A stretch of DNA of 11,415 nt, taken from the NCBI GenBank assembly GCA_030650265.1, contig JAUSEJ010000965.1, positions 1 through 11,415 on the forward strand, read 5' to 3'. This DNA comes from Dehalococcoidia bacterium (GTDB lineage: Bacteria > Chloroflexota > Dehalococcoidia > JACPQF01). Every line of letters starts with the position of its first letter. Positions within the stretch are counted from its first letter, which is position 1. Shown here piece by piece: positions 1 to 6,835 of the stretch. Both the position numbers and the translations under genes were made by a program. Under the pieces are notes generated by a model that searched no databases, had not been told where the DNA came from, and worked only from the letters and a program-made list of their open reading frames with translations.

Positions 1-318
1 TTAAACATCGTTTCAAAGTCGGGTTTATGCAAAGAGTGGCCTCTCCTCTAACCCTGGTCTTTTTCCCAAGATAACACCTCTAGTATTCTATTATCAAGCA
101 AGACGGCGATTCCTAATAGCCATACGTCGAACGATCTTAGCCGTAGCGGGGCCATGCCATTCAATCAAACGCGCAAAATGCGCCTCCGACACTCTTCGAC
201 CAGTTGAATGGGATTTGCCAACATCAGTCGGGGCGAACGGCCGTTCGCCCCATCGGGTGATAGCGACAAAGTCGGGCCTATGTCATAGTGGAGGCGGTTA
301 CTTCGGTGCGGCGTATGC
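1..318. other. Left-edge stretch without a convincing gene
   Basis: No reading frame here has both a plausible ribosome site and protein-like composition. The stretch holds a 22-bp perfect palindrome (230-251) and two copies of a loosely conserved motif, CAAAGTCGGG-N3-TATG-like, near 14-39 and 267-291. An AT-rich part around 60-100 looks promoter-like on the minus strand, and an AGGAG lies near 43-50 on that strand. A gene running off the left edge is therefore possible but cannot be shown from ten codons. I found no tRNA-like cloverleaf. Confidence 0.5.
230..251. repeat. 22-bp perfect palindrome (REP-like)
   Basis: GGGGCGAACGG is followed immediately by its exact reverse complement, giving a 22-bp perfect dyad that can fold into a strong GC-rich hairpin on either strand. 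It lies about 70 bp past the stop of the 65-aa minus-strand gene and lacks a following T-run, so it is not a classical intrinsic terminator. Palindromes of this flavour occur as dispersed extragenic elements in several bacterial lineages. Whether this one is repeated in this genome cannot be seen from a single window. It could be a REP-like element, an mRNA 3'-end stabiliser or a protein site. Confidence 0.7.
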
Positions 319-516
319 CTATTCCCAGACGACAGCGTCGGCGTCTGCAACCAGCTTCTGTTCGCGGGCGAGAACTCTGATGTTGAGAAGAGTCATATTT
401 ACCTCCGAAGTCACGAGTACCCACGGATCGCCCGTGGGGATTGCCGAAGGTGAATTTGCCCTTACAACCTTACAAGTCTGCTTGTTGAGATATATGCCAT
501 GGGCGGGTCGCTGCAT
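319..516 (-). CDS. Small uncharacterised protein, 65 aa
   Basis: I do not recognise this protein family. The protein is soluble and of mixed composition, with no signal peptide, membrane segment or cysteine pair (one Cys). It has a middle piece reading IPTGDPWVLVTSEVNMTLLN, then an Arg/Lys/Glu-containing helix-like stretch, and ends ADADAVVWE. The case for a real gene is the expression signals. AGGAGG lies 5 nt before the ATG, and a near-consensus promoter TTGACA-N17-TATACT lies upstream, giving a predicted leader of about 40 nt. The stop is TAG. It lies downstream of the glycosyltransferase gene on the same strand but with its own promoter, so it is probably transcribed independently and strongly. 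No function is assigned; the overlapping plus-strand frame lacks comparable signals. Confidence 0.62.
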   Translation of the reverse strand: MQRPAHGIYLNKQTCKVVRANSPSAIPTGDPWVLVTSEVNMTLLNIRVLAREQKLVADADAVVWE

Positions 517-521
517 GCTGT

Positions 522-527
522 CCTCCT
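522..527 (-). promoter_or_regulatory. Ribosome binding site of the 65-aa gene
   Basis: The minus strand reads AGGAGG-ACAGC-ATG, a full Shine-Dalgarno core 5 nt from the start at 516. This decides both the start and the strand of the small gene. Confidence 0.75.
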
Positions 528-563
528 CTAAAGTCCAAAGTCTCTGCTACTCACATCGACTGA

Positions 564-592
564 AGTATATTGGCTAAGCCTGGTTGTGTCAA
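564..592 (-). promoter_or_regulatory. Consensus sigma-70/A promoter of the 65-aa gene
   Basis: On the minus strand the -35 box TTGACA (592-587) is a perfect match. After a 17-bp spacer comes the -10 box TATACT (569-564), one base from TATAAT. The predicted transcription start is near 557, about 40 nt before the start codon. It is the closest to consensus of the promoters seen in the window. A tandem repeat abuts it upstream, suggesting regulation. Confidence 0.75.
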
Positions 593-619
593 TATGGATC
601 GAGACATATGGATCGAGAC
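592..619. repeat. Perfect 14-bp tandem direct repeat next to the -35 box
   Basis: ATATGGATCGAGAC occurs twice back to back (592-605 and 606-619), with no mismatch. Read on the minus strand the repeats run up to the -35 hexamer of the small gene's promoter, overlapping it by one base. They lie between that promoter and the stop of the glycosyltransferase gene at 631. Position and spacing fit a two-site activator or repressor operator; a chance slippage duplication of 14 bp is the alternative. Confidence 0.8.
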
Positions 620-630
620 CAAGCTGCATC

Positions 631-2292
631 TTATTCAGTCTTTTCCTCGACCTTGTATATCCGCACCCGGGGTAGGTGATAGACCTCAACGGTTGGATAG
701 ATAGACAAACGTTCCGACATCGCCGGTAGCTCGACGGCTTTGACCAGTTTCAGTCGGTTGAAGATAGCTTCATAGGCGGCCAGGTCCTTAGGGTACTTTT
801 CGGGTTCCAGATAGTATCTGATCCAAACGCCATCGCTGACGATCACGTAATCGAACTGTTGCTGTTTATACCATTCTACACTACGGTCCGCCACGGAGAG
901 GACGTTCACCAGTTGATAAGACTTTGGTTCGAGAGGAATCCCGTAGAGTTCGACAGCAATCTTCGAACCGTGGGGAAGGTTGCTGTTGGCCCATTCGGCC
1001 GCTATGGTCTTGGGATGCTTTGCTGTCAGCAGATCGTTGAACTCGACGATGCCCAGTAGCGAAGGTGTAATGGCCAGTCCGACGAGACAAACCACGAGAA
1101 GGGCGGCAACCGGCCGGAAGAGCCGCCAACTCATAGCCAGTCTGCGTAGCGGCAAATCGATGAACACGGCGGCCAGTAGGGCCACGAAGGGCGTGAGAGG
1201 CACCAGATTCCTTTCGAAATGGACCACGAAGCGGCCCATCCACCAGATGTAAACAAGGGGAAAGGCGATGAGCAGGTAATGGGGGCCGCGCCTTCGCAGC
1301 ACACAAATGATGGCGCCCGCAAGGCCGAAGACGAGGGCGACACTATCCCAACTGATCAGGACGGTCTGAAAATACCAAACAAGATTATTACTCCCCTCGT
1401 AGGTCTCGTGTCCCAGGCTATAGTGCGCGATTTCGGCTGCGAAGCCCTTGAGGAAGTTTGGCAGGTCAAGAAGCGCATAGGGCGTGCCAAGGAAGAACCC
1501 CACCGCAAAAAAGGCAATGGCAGCCACCAGGCCAAGGTTGACCGGCGAACGCTGGCGCCAGGCGACAAACAAATGGGCCGCCACCAGAGAGACAATGGCA
1601 AGGCCCCCGTTGTACTTTGTGGAGGCGGCCAAACCTGCGGTCAGCCCTGCTAAAACATAGTATTTGTTCTGTCCGGTACGAAGTACCTGAGCGCTTGCCA
1701 AAAAGGACAAGGTGGCAAGCAGGGTCATTGGCACGTCCGTGGTGATGTAGTGGGAGTTTATGGTGTGAAGTAGGGAAAAGGTAAAGAGCGTTGCCGAAAT
1801 CAGCCCAACTCTCGCCGAAAAGAGAGAACGTCCGGCGTAGTAAACCGCAAGGACTGTCGCAGTGCCGGCGATCGCCGAGACCGTACGACCAACTCGCATG
1901 TAATCGAAGCCGGGAGTCGTAGGCAGTATGAGGTTCTCAGCTTGTTTCACAGGCGTGGCCAAGAAGACGAACATATCGGCGATAGCTTGTAGGTAAATGT
2001 ACAGCGATGGGTAATTGAACCAGTGAGGGTTGAAGTCACCGGTGCGCATGATTGCTAGAGAGCGATCGACTACAGCTTGCTCGTCTGGATGAAAGAAGTA
2101 GGGCAACCCGAAGAGGTTACCCCAAGTCCTCAGGTAGAAGGCGACGGCAAGTAGTGTGACGACGGCGAGGAAATACCACAGGTGCGATCGGTCAGATATA
2201 AACCCGGCTAGCCGTCTGAATCTGGAATTGGCAGGCGGATCGACCGATTCTACTTTCCTGGCTACCGGAAAACGGCCGAGGTTAGGCGTCAA
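631..2292 (-). CDS. GT39/PMT-type membrane glycosyltransferase
   Basis: This is a polytopic membrane protein of 553 residues with roughly ten hydrophobic segments between residues 38 and about 415, followed by a hydrophilic extracytoplasmic tail. The motif FHPDEQ (residues 67-72), just after the first membrane helix, is the acidic first-loop signature of GT-C enzymes of the PMT_2/ArnT-like group. These use polyprenyl-phosphate sugars as donors and modify proteins, lipids or cell-wall glycans outside the membrane. Substrate cannot be read from sequence. The tail piece AAEWANSNLPHGSKIAVELY resembles the soluble domain of many such bacterial proteins. The start is TTG at 2292: no in-frame ATG or GTG lies before the first membrane helix, and GAGG stands 8 nt upstream. 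It follows tyrS by 44 bp on the same strand and may be the tail of the operon. Confidence 0.88.
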   Translation of the reverse strand: MTPNLGRFPVARKVESVDPPANSRFRRLAGFISDRSHLWYFLAVVTLLAVAFYLRTWGNLFGLPYFFHPDEQAVVDRSLAIMRTGDFNPHWFNYPSLYIYLQAIADMFVFLATPVKQAENLILPTTPGFDYMRVGRTVSAIAGTATVLAVYYAGRSLFSARVGLISATLFTFSLLHTINSHYITTDVPMTLLATLSFLASAQVLRTGQNKYYVLAGLTAGLAASTKYNGGLAIVSLVAAHLFVAWRQRSPVNLGLVAAIAFFAVGFFLGTPYALLDLPNFLKGFAAEIAHYSLGHETYEGSNNLVWYFQTVLISWDSVALVFGLAGAIICVLRRRGPHYLLIAFPLVYIWWMGRFVVHFERNLVPLTPFVALLAAVFIDLPLRRLAMSWRLFRPVAALLVVCLVGLAITPSLLGIVEFNDLLTAKHPKTIAAEWANSNLPHGSKIAVELYGIPLEPKSYQLVNVLSVADRSVEWYKQQQFDYVIVSDGVWIRYYLEPEKYPKDLAAYEAIFNRLKLVKAVELPAMSERLSIYPTVEVYHLPRVRIYKVEEKTE

Positions 2293-2306
2293 GCGACGAG
2301 CCTCAT
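2289..2306 (-). other. Five-codon mini-ORF overlapping the glycosyltransferase start
   Basis: ATG AGG CTC GTC GCT TGA lies in another frame, and its stop overlaps the TTG start of the glycosyltransferase (cTTGA). AGGAGG stands 11 nt before its ATG (2318-2323). Ribosomes finishing it would arrive exactly at the TTG start, so it may serve coupled initiation. It may also be accidental, or mark a one-base indel separating a former ATG start from the gene. Confidence 0.3.
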
Positions 2307-2336
2307 TGCGTCCGGTCCCTCCTATTGCATGACGGG

Positions 2337-3548
2337 TTAATCAGATCTGACAAGCCTGGCAAATCTGCGTCGGCCGATTTGAATGGTGGCGCCTTCAATC
2401 AAGGTGATTGGCTCATCTTGGAGACGGTTTCCATCCATTCGCACCGCCCCTTGAGCAATAAGCCTTCGAGCCTCACCACGACTGGCAGCCAGGCCCGCTT
2501 CTACAAGCAAATTAGCAGGGAAGACCGGTCGACTGAACCACTCCTGTTTCAAGGGCGCCGTCGGAATCTCAGCGGGAAGCTCTCGCCTTTGGAAAATACG
2601 GACAAACTCCGCGGCTGCTATGTCACTCGCCTCGGATCCATGGAACTCGTTCACTATTTCCTTCGCCAACCTTTGTTTGAGCACCATGGGGTTTACCGAT
2701 AGGTTGGCGATCTGTTCGGCCATGGATTGCAGTTCGGCATCAGAAATGTCTGTAAGAAGCTCGAAGTAGCTAATAACAAGGCTATCGGGCAAGGACATCA
2801 CCTTCCCGTACATCTCGGTCGGAGGGTCCTCGACGCCAATATAGTTGCCGAGGCTCTTGCTCATCTTCTGAACGCCATCCGTCCCGACAAGGATGGGCAT
2901 CAAGAACACTTGTTGGGGTCGCTGTCCTTCAATGGCTTGCAGCTCTCGCCCGACGAGAATGTTGAATTTCTGGTCTGTGCCGCCAAACTCAACGTCGGCG
3001 CCGATCACAACGGAATCGTAGGCTTGCAACAAGGGATAAAGAAACTCCGTGACGGCTATTGGTCTCCCCGCAGCATATCGCTTGGCGAAATCCTCCCTCG
3101 CCAACATCTGCGCTACTGTAAATTTGCTCGTCAGCTTTATTACGTCCGCCAGACTGAACTTGCCAAACCACTCGCTCTGCCATACTACTTGTGTGCGCTC
3201 CCGGTCCACTATCTTGAAGAACTGGCGCATGTAAGACTCGGCGTTGGCCCTAACTTCGTCGGCAGAGAGCATCGATCGCGTGGCGGATTGCCCGCTCGGA
3301 TCGCCAATCTGCGCCGTCCAGTCGCCCACGACAAGAATGACCTGATGACCCAATTCCTGAAATTGGCGCAGCTTTCGCAGACCGACGACGTGGCCCAGGT
3401 GGAGATCCGGTCTGGTCGGGTCAAATCCCTGCTTTAAGCGAAGAGGTTTCCCTATCTCGAGAAGCCTCACCAGCTCTCCTTCGGAAATGATTTCAGCTAC
3501 GCCCCTATGCAGCAGGTGATTGAGTTCAGCTGAATGAGAATGATTCAT
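2337..3548 (-). CDS. tyrS: Tyrosyl-tRNA synthetase (TyrZ-like, KMSKS type)
   Basis: This class Ic aminoacyl-tRNA synthetase charges tRNA-Tyr with tyrosine using ATP in the cytoplasm. The protein has 403 residues, normal for the family. The Rossmann catalytic domain has a HIGH-like signature HLGH (50-53) within GFDPTRPDLHLGH, and FGGTDQKFN (188-196), typical of the tyrosine/adenylate pocket. The second signature KMSKS is at 228-232. Having KMSKS rather than KFGKS/T places it with the TyrZ-like second bacterial type. The C-terminus from about residue 340 is an S4 RNA-binding domain (LLVEAGLAASRGEARRLIAQ). The ATG overlaps the ribF stop as ATGA, so translation is coupled. No T-box leader is present, as expected for an internal operon gene. 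Confidence 0.97.
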   Translation of the reverse strand: MNHSHSAELNHLLHRGVAEIISEGELVRLLEIGKPLRLKQGFDPTRPDLHLGHVVGLRKLRQFQELGHQVILVVGDWTAQIGDPSGQSATRSMLSADEVRANAESYMRQFFKIVDRERTQVVWQSEWFGKFSLADVIKLTSKFTVAQMLAREDFAKRYAAGRPIAVTEFLYPLLQAYDSVVIGADVEFGGTDQKFNILVGRELQAIEGQRPQQVFLMPILVGTDGVQKMSKSLGNYIGVEDPPTEMYGKVMSLPDSLVISYFELLTDISDAELQSMAEQIANLSVNPMVLKQRLAKEIVNEFHGSEASDIAAAEFVRIFQRRELPAEIPTAPLKQEWFSRPVFPANLLVEAGLAASRGEARRLIAQGAVRMDGNRLQDEPITLIEGATIQIGRRRFARLVRSD

Positions 3549-4486
3549 CTTCTAAGTGCCGCCTTAGCAGTTTCTACGTCTCTGGCTATTTGGTCTTTGA
3601 GATCCTCGATCCCGGCAAATCGCTGCTCACCCCGCAGCCTCTCGACAAGCTCGATCCGGAGTTCCTGGCGGTAGATGTCGCCCTGGAACCCGATTAAAAA
3701 CACTTCTACAGTTCTTTCCTTGCCGCTGAACGTGGGTCGGATGCCGATATTGGTGACGGAATCGTAGCAGAGATCTTTTAGACAGGCCCGGGTAGCGTAC
3801 ACGCCGTCTGCCGGCAAAGCGCGTTCGCGCTCATACGCTAGATTCGCTGTTGGAAAGCCAATCGCTCTACCGCGCTGGTCTCCTTCAACCACCTCTCCAA
3901 ACAGATTAACAGGTCGACCCAACTGTCTCGCCGCTTTGGCCACGTCGCCATCAGCCAGGGCGTTTCGGATGGAGGTGCTGCTGACAATCTCGGTGTTCTG
4001 GACAAGAGGAGGAACAACCGTAACCTGAAAGCCTTGCTCTTTGCCCATCGCCACGAGGGCACCAACATCTCCTGCGCGACCTCTGCCCAGGGCGAAGTCA
4101 GCGCCGACCAGCAACTCGCGCATCTTCAGATGCTCTCGCAATAGACCGATGAACTCGCGGGCATTCAAACGAGACAACTCTGGCGTAAAGGTCATGGGGA
4201 CAACCATGTCCACGCCCAGAGATTTGATAGTCGCGATGCGCTCAGATAAACTACAAATGTATCTTGGCTCGAACTGCTCGGACAGCACGGCACGCGGATG
4301 AGGATGCAGAGTGACAACCACGCTCAAGAATCCCAGTTCTCTGGCCCGACCGATGACCTTGTTCATTAGAAACTGGTGGCCAAGATGAACGCCGTCAAAT
4401 ACGCCGATCGTTAGGACGGTCGGGCGCTCTGGTGTGAACTTGGCTAGTTCTTCGCTTGCCTGCATTCCGCTCGTCTCAGTCCCCAC
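3545..4486 (-). CDS. ribF: Bifunctional riboflavin kinase / FAD synthetase
   Basis: RibF phosphorylates riboflavin to FMN and adenylates FMN to FAD. The protein has 313 residues, the usual length. The N-terminal nucleotidyltransferase domain shows FDGVHLGH (30-37) and SSTSIR (169-174). The C-terminal flavokinase domain carries GFPTAN (210-215) followed by the conserved DGVYA (227-231). The start is taken as GTG at 4486, which overlaps the truB stop by 11 bp and has AAGG 9 nt upstream. An ATG seven codons later (4465) is possible but has a weaker ribosome site. The stop overlaps the tyrS start. RibF next to TruB is a very common arrangement. Confidence 0.96.
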   Translation of the reverse strand: MGTETSGMQASEELAKFTPERPTVLTIGVFDGVHLGHQFLMNKVIGRARELGFLSVVVTLHPHPRAVLSEQFEPRYICSLSERIATIKSLGVDMVVPMTFTPELSRLNAREFIGLLREHLKMRELLVGADFALGRGRAGDVGALVAMGKEQGFQVTVVPPLVQNTEIVSSTSIRNALADGDVAKAARQLGRPVNLFGEVVEGDQRGRAIGFPTANLAYERERALPADGVYATRACLKDLCYDSVTNIGIRPTFSGKERTVEVFLIGFQGDIYRQELRIELVERLRGEQRFAGIEDLKDQIARDVETAKAALRR

Positions 4487-5417
4487 GCGAGAATACCTTG
4501 TATGGTCGCCATAGGTTAGCTTCTTTGTCCAGGCGTAGCACGGCGATTAGCTGTCCGCCAAAGCCATATGCGGCGCATAGGTCAGGCAACTTATCCGCTG
4601 TCGTATCGACTCTCTGATCGACGCTGTGGAGTTCTGCCTGACAAGTGCCTACTGGTATGGGGCGGCCAAACAATAACTCGCGCTCGCGCTCCGGTCCCAC
4701 TATCATTGCTGGCCAATTTCGCAAAGCTTGATCTTCGGGATAGATTATACTCCGCCAGTAACCAAATTCAAAGGACAGAGTCAAATCACCAAGTGTCACA
4801 GCATCGTCGAGAGAAAACGCGCCACTTCTCGTCCTGACAAGTCGATGGAGATGCCCTCCCACGCCAAGTGCCTGGCCGATATCTCGCGCCAGGGAACGAA
4901 TATAGGTGCCTTTGCTACACTCGACCTCAATAACCGCCACTGGAGCCTCGAAGCAGAGCAACTTAATGCTGAATATCTCGACTGGCCTGGGGCCGATATT
5001 TACCTCGGTCCCTGCCCGTGCCAGTTCGTACAGCTTTCTGCCGCCAATTTTTATCGCGCTGTATTTGGGTGGGACCTGCTGGATCTTTCCGAGAAATCCG
5101 GCCATGGTCTGCTCAAACTGCGATTGCGTGATTCCGCTCGCATCAGCCTCGGCAGTAATTCGTCCTTCAGTATCGTCAGTATCGGTAGTGACTCCTAAGG
5201 CGACCATGGCGCAATAGGCTTTACCGCCGCCAATCAGGTACTCCACAACCCTCGTAGCCCGCCCCAAGCAAACGGGCAGTACGCCCATGGCCAGAGGATC
5301 GAGCGTGCCACCGTGACCAACCCGCTTTTCGCCAGTAATGCGCCTGATGGCTGCAACCACATCGAATGAAGTCATCCCGGCTGGCTTGTGAATGTTGAGA
5401 ATACCGTTTACGCCCAT
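4476..5417 (-). CDS. truB: tRNA pseudouridine-55 synthase
   Basis: TruB isomerises U55 to pseudouridine in the T-loop of nearly all tRNAs and also acts as a tRNA-folding chaperone. The N-terminus reads GILNIHKPAGMTSFDVV. The catalytic motif GGTLDPLA gives the nucleophile Asp40, and RATRVVEYL follows. KYSAIKIGGRKLYELAR (about 119-135) is the second family signature, and GTYIRSLARDIG (about 169-180) the third. The length of 313 residues is normal and includes a small C-terminal domain. The ATG at 5417 matches the family N-terminus, but no strong Shine-Dalgarno precedes it; four degenerate heptanucleotide repeats run into the start. The 76-bp gap to the upstream DHH gene is one of the largest in the operon. 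Confidence 0.97.
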   Translation of the reverse strand: MGVNGILNIHKPAGMTSFDVVAAIRRITGEKRVGHGGTLDPLAMGVLPVCLGRATRVVEYLIGGGKAYCAMVALGVTTDTDDTEGRITAEADASGITQSQFEQTMAGFLGKIQQVPPKYSAIKIGGRKLYELARAGTEVNIGPRPVEIFSIKLLCFEAPVAVIEVECSKGTYIRSLARDIGQALGVGGHLHRLVRTRSGAFSLDDAVTLGDLTLSFEFGYWRSIIYPEDQALRNWPAMIVGPERERELLFGRPIPVGTCQAELHSVDQRVDTTADKLPDLCAAYGFGGQLIAVLRLDKEANLWRPYKVFSRGD

Positions 5418-5443
5418 TAACTGTCAACTCTCAGCAATCAGCT
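5416..5443 (-). repeat. Degenerate heptanucleotide tandem repeat, four units
   Basis: Reading the minus strand toward truB, the units are AGCTGAT, TGCTGAG, AGTTGAC and AGTTAAT; the last includes the first two bases of the truB ATG. The consensus is AGYTGAN. Short heptanucleotide tandem repeats of this sort occur between genes in some bacterial genomes. Here they occupy the place where a ribosome site would be expected. The pattern is degenerate, so chance cannot be ruled out. Confidence 0.45.
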
Positions 5444-5493
5444 TCCAGCCCCTTCCAACACCCACCTCGCCCCGACGAAGCGACAGATCATAG

Positions 5494-6456
5494 CTAACTA
5501 GCAAGCGCATCTTCGACGCTGGTAAGAAAAGTCTGTTGGGCGATTTGTAACCCGGCGCGCAGACCGCAGCCGCCGGCGCGCAGGTGCCCACCGCCGCCAA
5601 AGCCCTGGCAGATCTGCCCTGCATTGAGGCGACCTGTGGTCCGGATGCTCACCCTCACCATGCCGTCTTCTGTCTCTTTGAAAACGATCGCGGCCTCAAC
5701 GTCCCTCACACTCGCCAGGAGGCCAACGATGGACTCGCTATCCTCGAGATTCGCTCCAGCCTCGGCAAGCATCGACCTCGTCACCGAAGTCCAAACAATT
5801 CGACCGCGTACTTGAACCTGGGAGGCGGCAAGTCCCAATAGCTTGACTGCGGTAAGTGGCTTGGAGTTGAAAACCGCGTCTGCGATGGTCGGGAGCGAGA
5901 CCCCGTACTCCATCATGTCGGCAGCCATACGCACAGTCGCCGTCGTCGTATTCGAAGTGCGAAAGCCAATGGTGTCAGTGATCAGACCTGTGAGTAAGCA
6001 GGAAGCAATTTCCTTGTCAATGTCCACGCCAAGAGATTTGATTATAGGCGGCAGCAGTTCACAGGTTGCGGCTGCCTCGGGGGCTACGAAATTTACTGAG
6101 CCAAAGTTGGTATTCGTCGGATGATGATCGATGTTGATGATAGGAACGGCGGAAAACAATGCCTTGTTGTAGAGTGATCCTACTCGATCGACGTCGCTTA
6201 GATCCAATACGAAGATAAGATTGACGCCAGTAAGATCGGCTTTCGCGCCGTGCACCTCCTCCCAGGCGGGAAGAAAGCGAAGATAGGCCGGAAACTCGTC
6301 GGCGAGGGCAACAGTTACCCTCTTCTGGGCCTTTCGCAAGGCAGCCCCCAGGGCCATACAGGCGCCAACGGCATCCCCATCTGGCGAAACGTGTGAAGTG
6401 ACCAGAATATGATTGGCTCTGAAGACAAGATCGCCGATCTCGCTTGAGGGTACTAT
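5494..6456 (-). CDS. nrnA: DHH-DHHA1 phosphoesterase, NrnA-like, with non-canonical start
   Basis: It likely degrades nanoRNAs and dephosphorylates pAp, as Bacillus NrnA does with Mn2+. Counting from the proposed start, motif I is SHVSPDGDAVG (21-31), motif II DLSDVD (85-90), and the signature DHH is at 110-112 in NIDHHPTN. The DHHA1 domain carries GGGGHLRAGG near the C-terminus. The first ATG (6357) lies after motif I and would delete metal ligands, so it cannot be the true start. Going upstream the frame stays open to a TGA at 6529-6531 but contains no ATG, GTG or TTG. The best site is ATA at 6454-6456, 8 nt after AGGAG, giving 320 residues, a normal length. It would overlap the rbfA stop. 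Alternatives are a GTG misread as GTA at 6451-6453, or a -1 frameshift from rbfA. Confidence 0.88.
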   Translation of the reverse strand: MVPSSEIGDLVFRANHILVTSHVSPDGDAVGACMALGAALRKAQKRVTVALADEFPAYLRFLPAWEEVHGAKADLTGVNLIFVLDLSDVDRVGSLYNKALFSAVPIINIDHHPTNTNFGSVNFVAPEAAATCELLPPIIKSLGVDIDKEIASCLLTGLITDTIGFRTSNTTTATVRMAADMMEYGVSLPTIADAVFNSKPLTAVKLLGLAASQVQVRGRIVWTSVTRSMLAEAGANLEDSESIVGLLASVRDVEAAIVFKETEDGMVRVSIRTTGRLNAGQICQGFGGGGHLRAGGCGLRAGLQIAQQTFLTSVEDALAS

Positions 6457-6812
6457 TGCTCTTTCTCCTCTTCCGGAGTGACCTCTTTGAGAAGTTGCAT
6501 AATGCGGGCGCCACGCTCCATTGAGTCGTCAACGCGGAACGCTAACTGAGGTACATAGCGAAGGCTCAGTCGTTCGCTAAGCTCGCGACGAATGTAGCCC
6601 GTTGCCGCGTCGAGTCCCTTTGTCGTTTCTTGCCTCTCGTCGTCCGCACCGAACAGGCTCACAAATATCCGCGCGTGCTTCAGATCCGGTGATGTCTCCA
6701 CTTCGATCACCGAAACCAACCCTTGCACGCGCGGATCCTTGATGTGGTGCAGAAGTATATCACCGACCTCTCGTCGGATCAGGTCACTCACTCGCTCAGT
6801 TCGACGCGACAT
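6453..6812 (-). CDS. rbfA: 30S ribosome-binding factor A
   Basis: RbfA binds the immature 30S subunit near the 5' helix of 16S rRNA and assists late processing and cold adaptation. The protein has 119 residues, normal for the family. It has a KH-like fold, opening SRRTERVSDLIRREVGDIL and carrying IKDPRVQGLVSVIEVETSPD. The core ends with RYVPQLAFRVDDSMERG, matching the family's conserved end. It starts at ATG 6812, 23 nt after the infB stop. No Shine-Dalgarno is visible there, so initiation may rely on coupling to infB. The Glu-rich tail (EEEKEQ) carries the AGGAG proposed for the next gene. Confidence 0.96.
   Translation of the reverse strand: MSRRTERVSDLIRREVGDILLHHIKDPRVQGLVSVIEVETSPDLKHARIFVSLFGADDERQETTKGLDAATGYIRRELSERLSLRYVPQLAFRVDDSMERGARIMQLLKEVTPEEEKEQ
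6465..6469 (-). promoter_or_regulatory. Ribosome site placing the nrnA-like start at ATA
   Basis: AGGAG lies inside the 3' end of rbfA and is followed after 8 nt by ATA (6456-6454) and then GTA. Normal spacing from this site points to initiation at, or within a codon of, the rbfA stop even though no standard start codon is present there. Confidence 0.5.
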
Positions 6813-6835
6813 TTCTGGATAGGCCAGCCCGGGGT

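Noticed and set aside
1..50. Possible 5' end of a minus-strand gene leaving the left edge (TTG at 30-32 after an AGGAG)
   Set aside because: Only ten codons are visible and the spacing is long; there is not enough to support a gene.
215..577. 120-codon plus-strand frame in the left region
   Set aside because: It lacks a clear ribosome site and promoter. It overlaps the minus-strand 65-aa gene, which has both, and it spans that gene's promoter and part of the palindrome.
2727..3437. 236-codon plus-strand open frame opposite tyrS
   Set aside because: It is antisense to the catalytic domain of tyrosyl-tRNA synthetase, with protein composition that is not gene-like.
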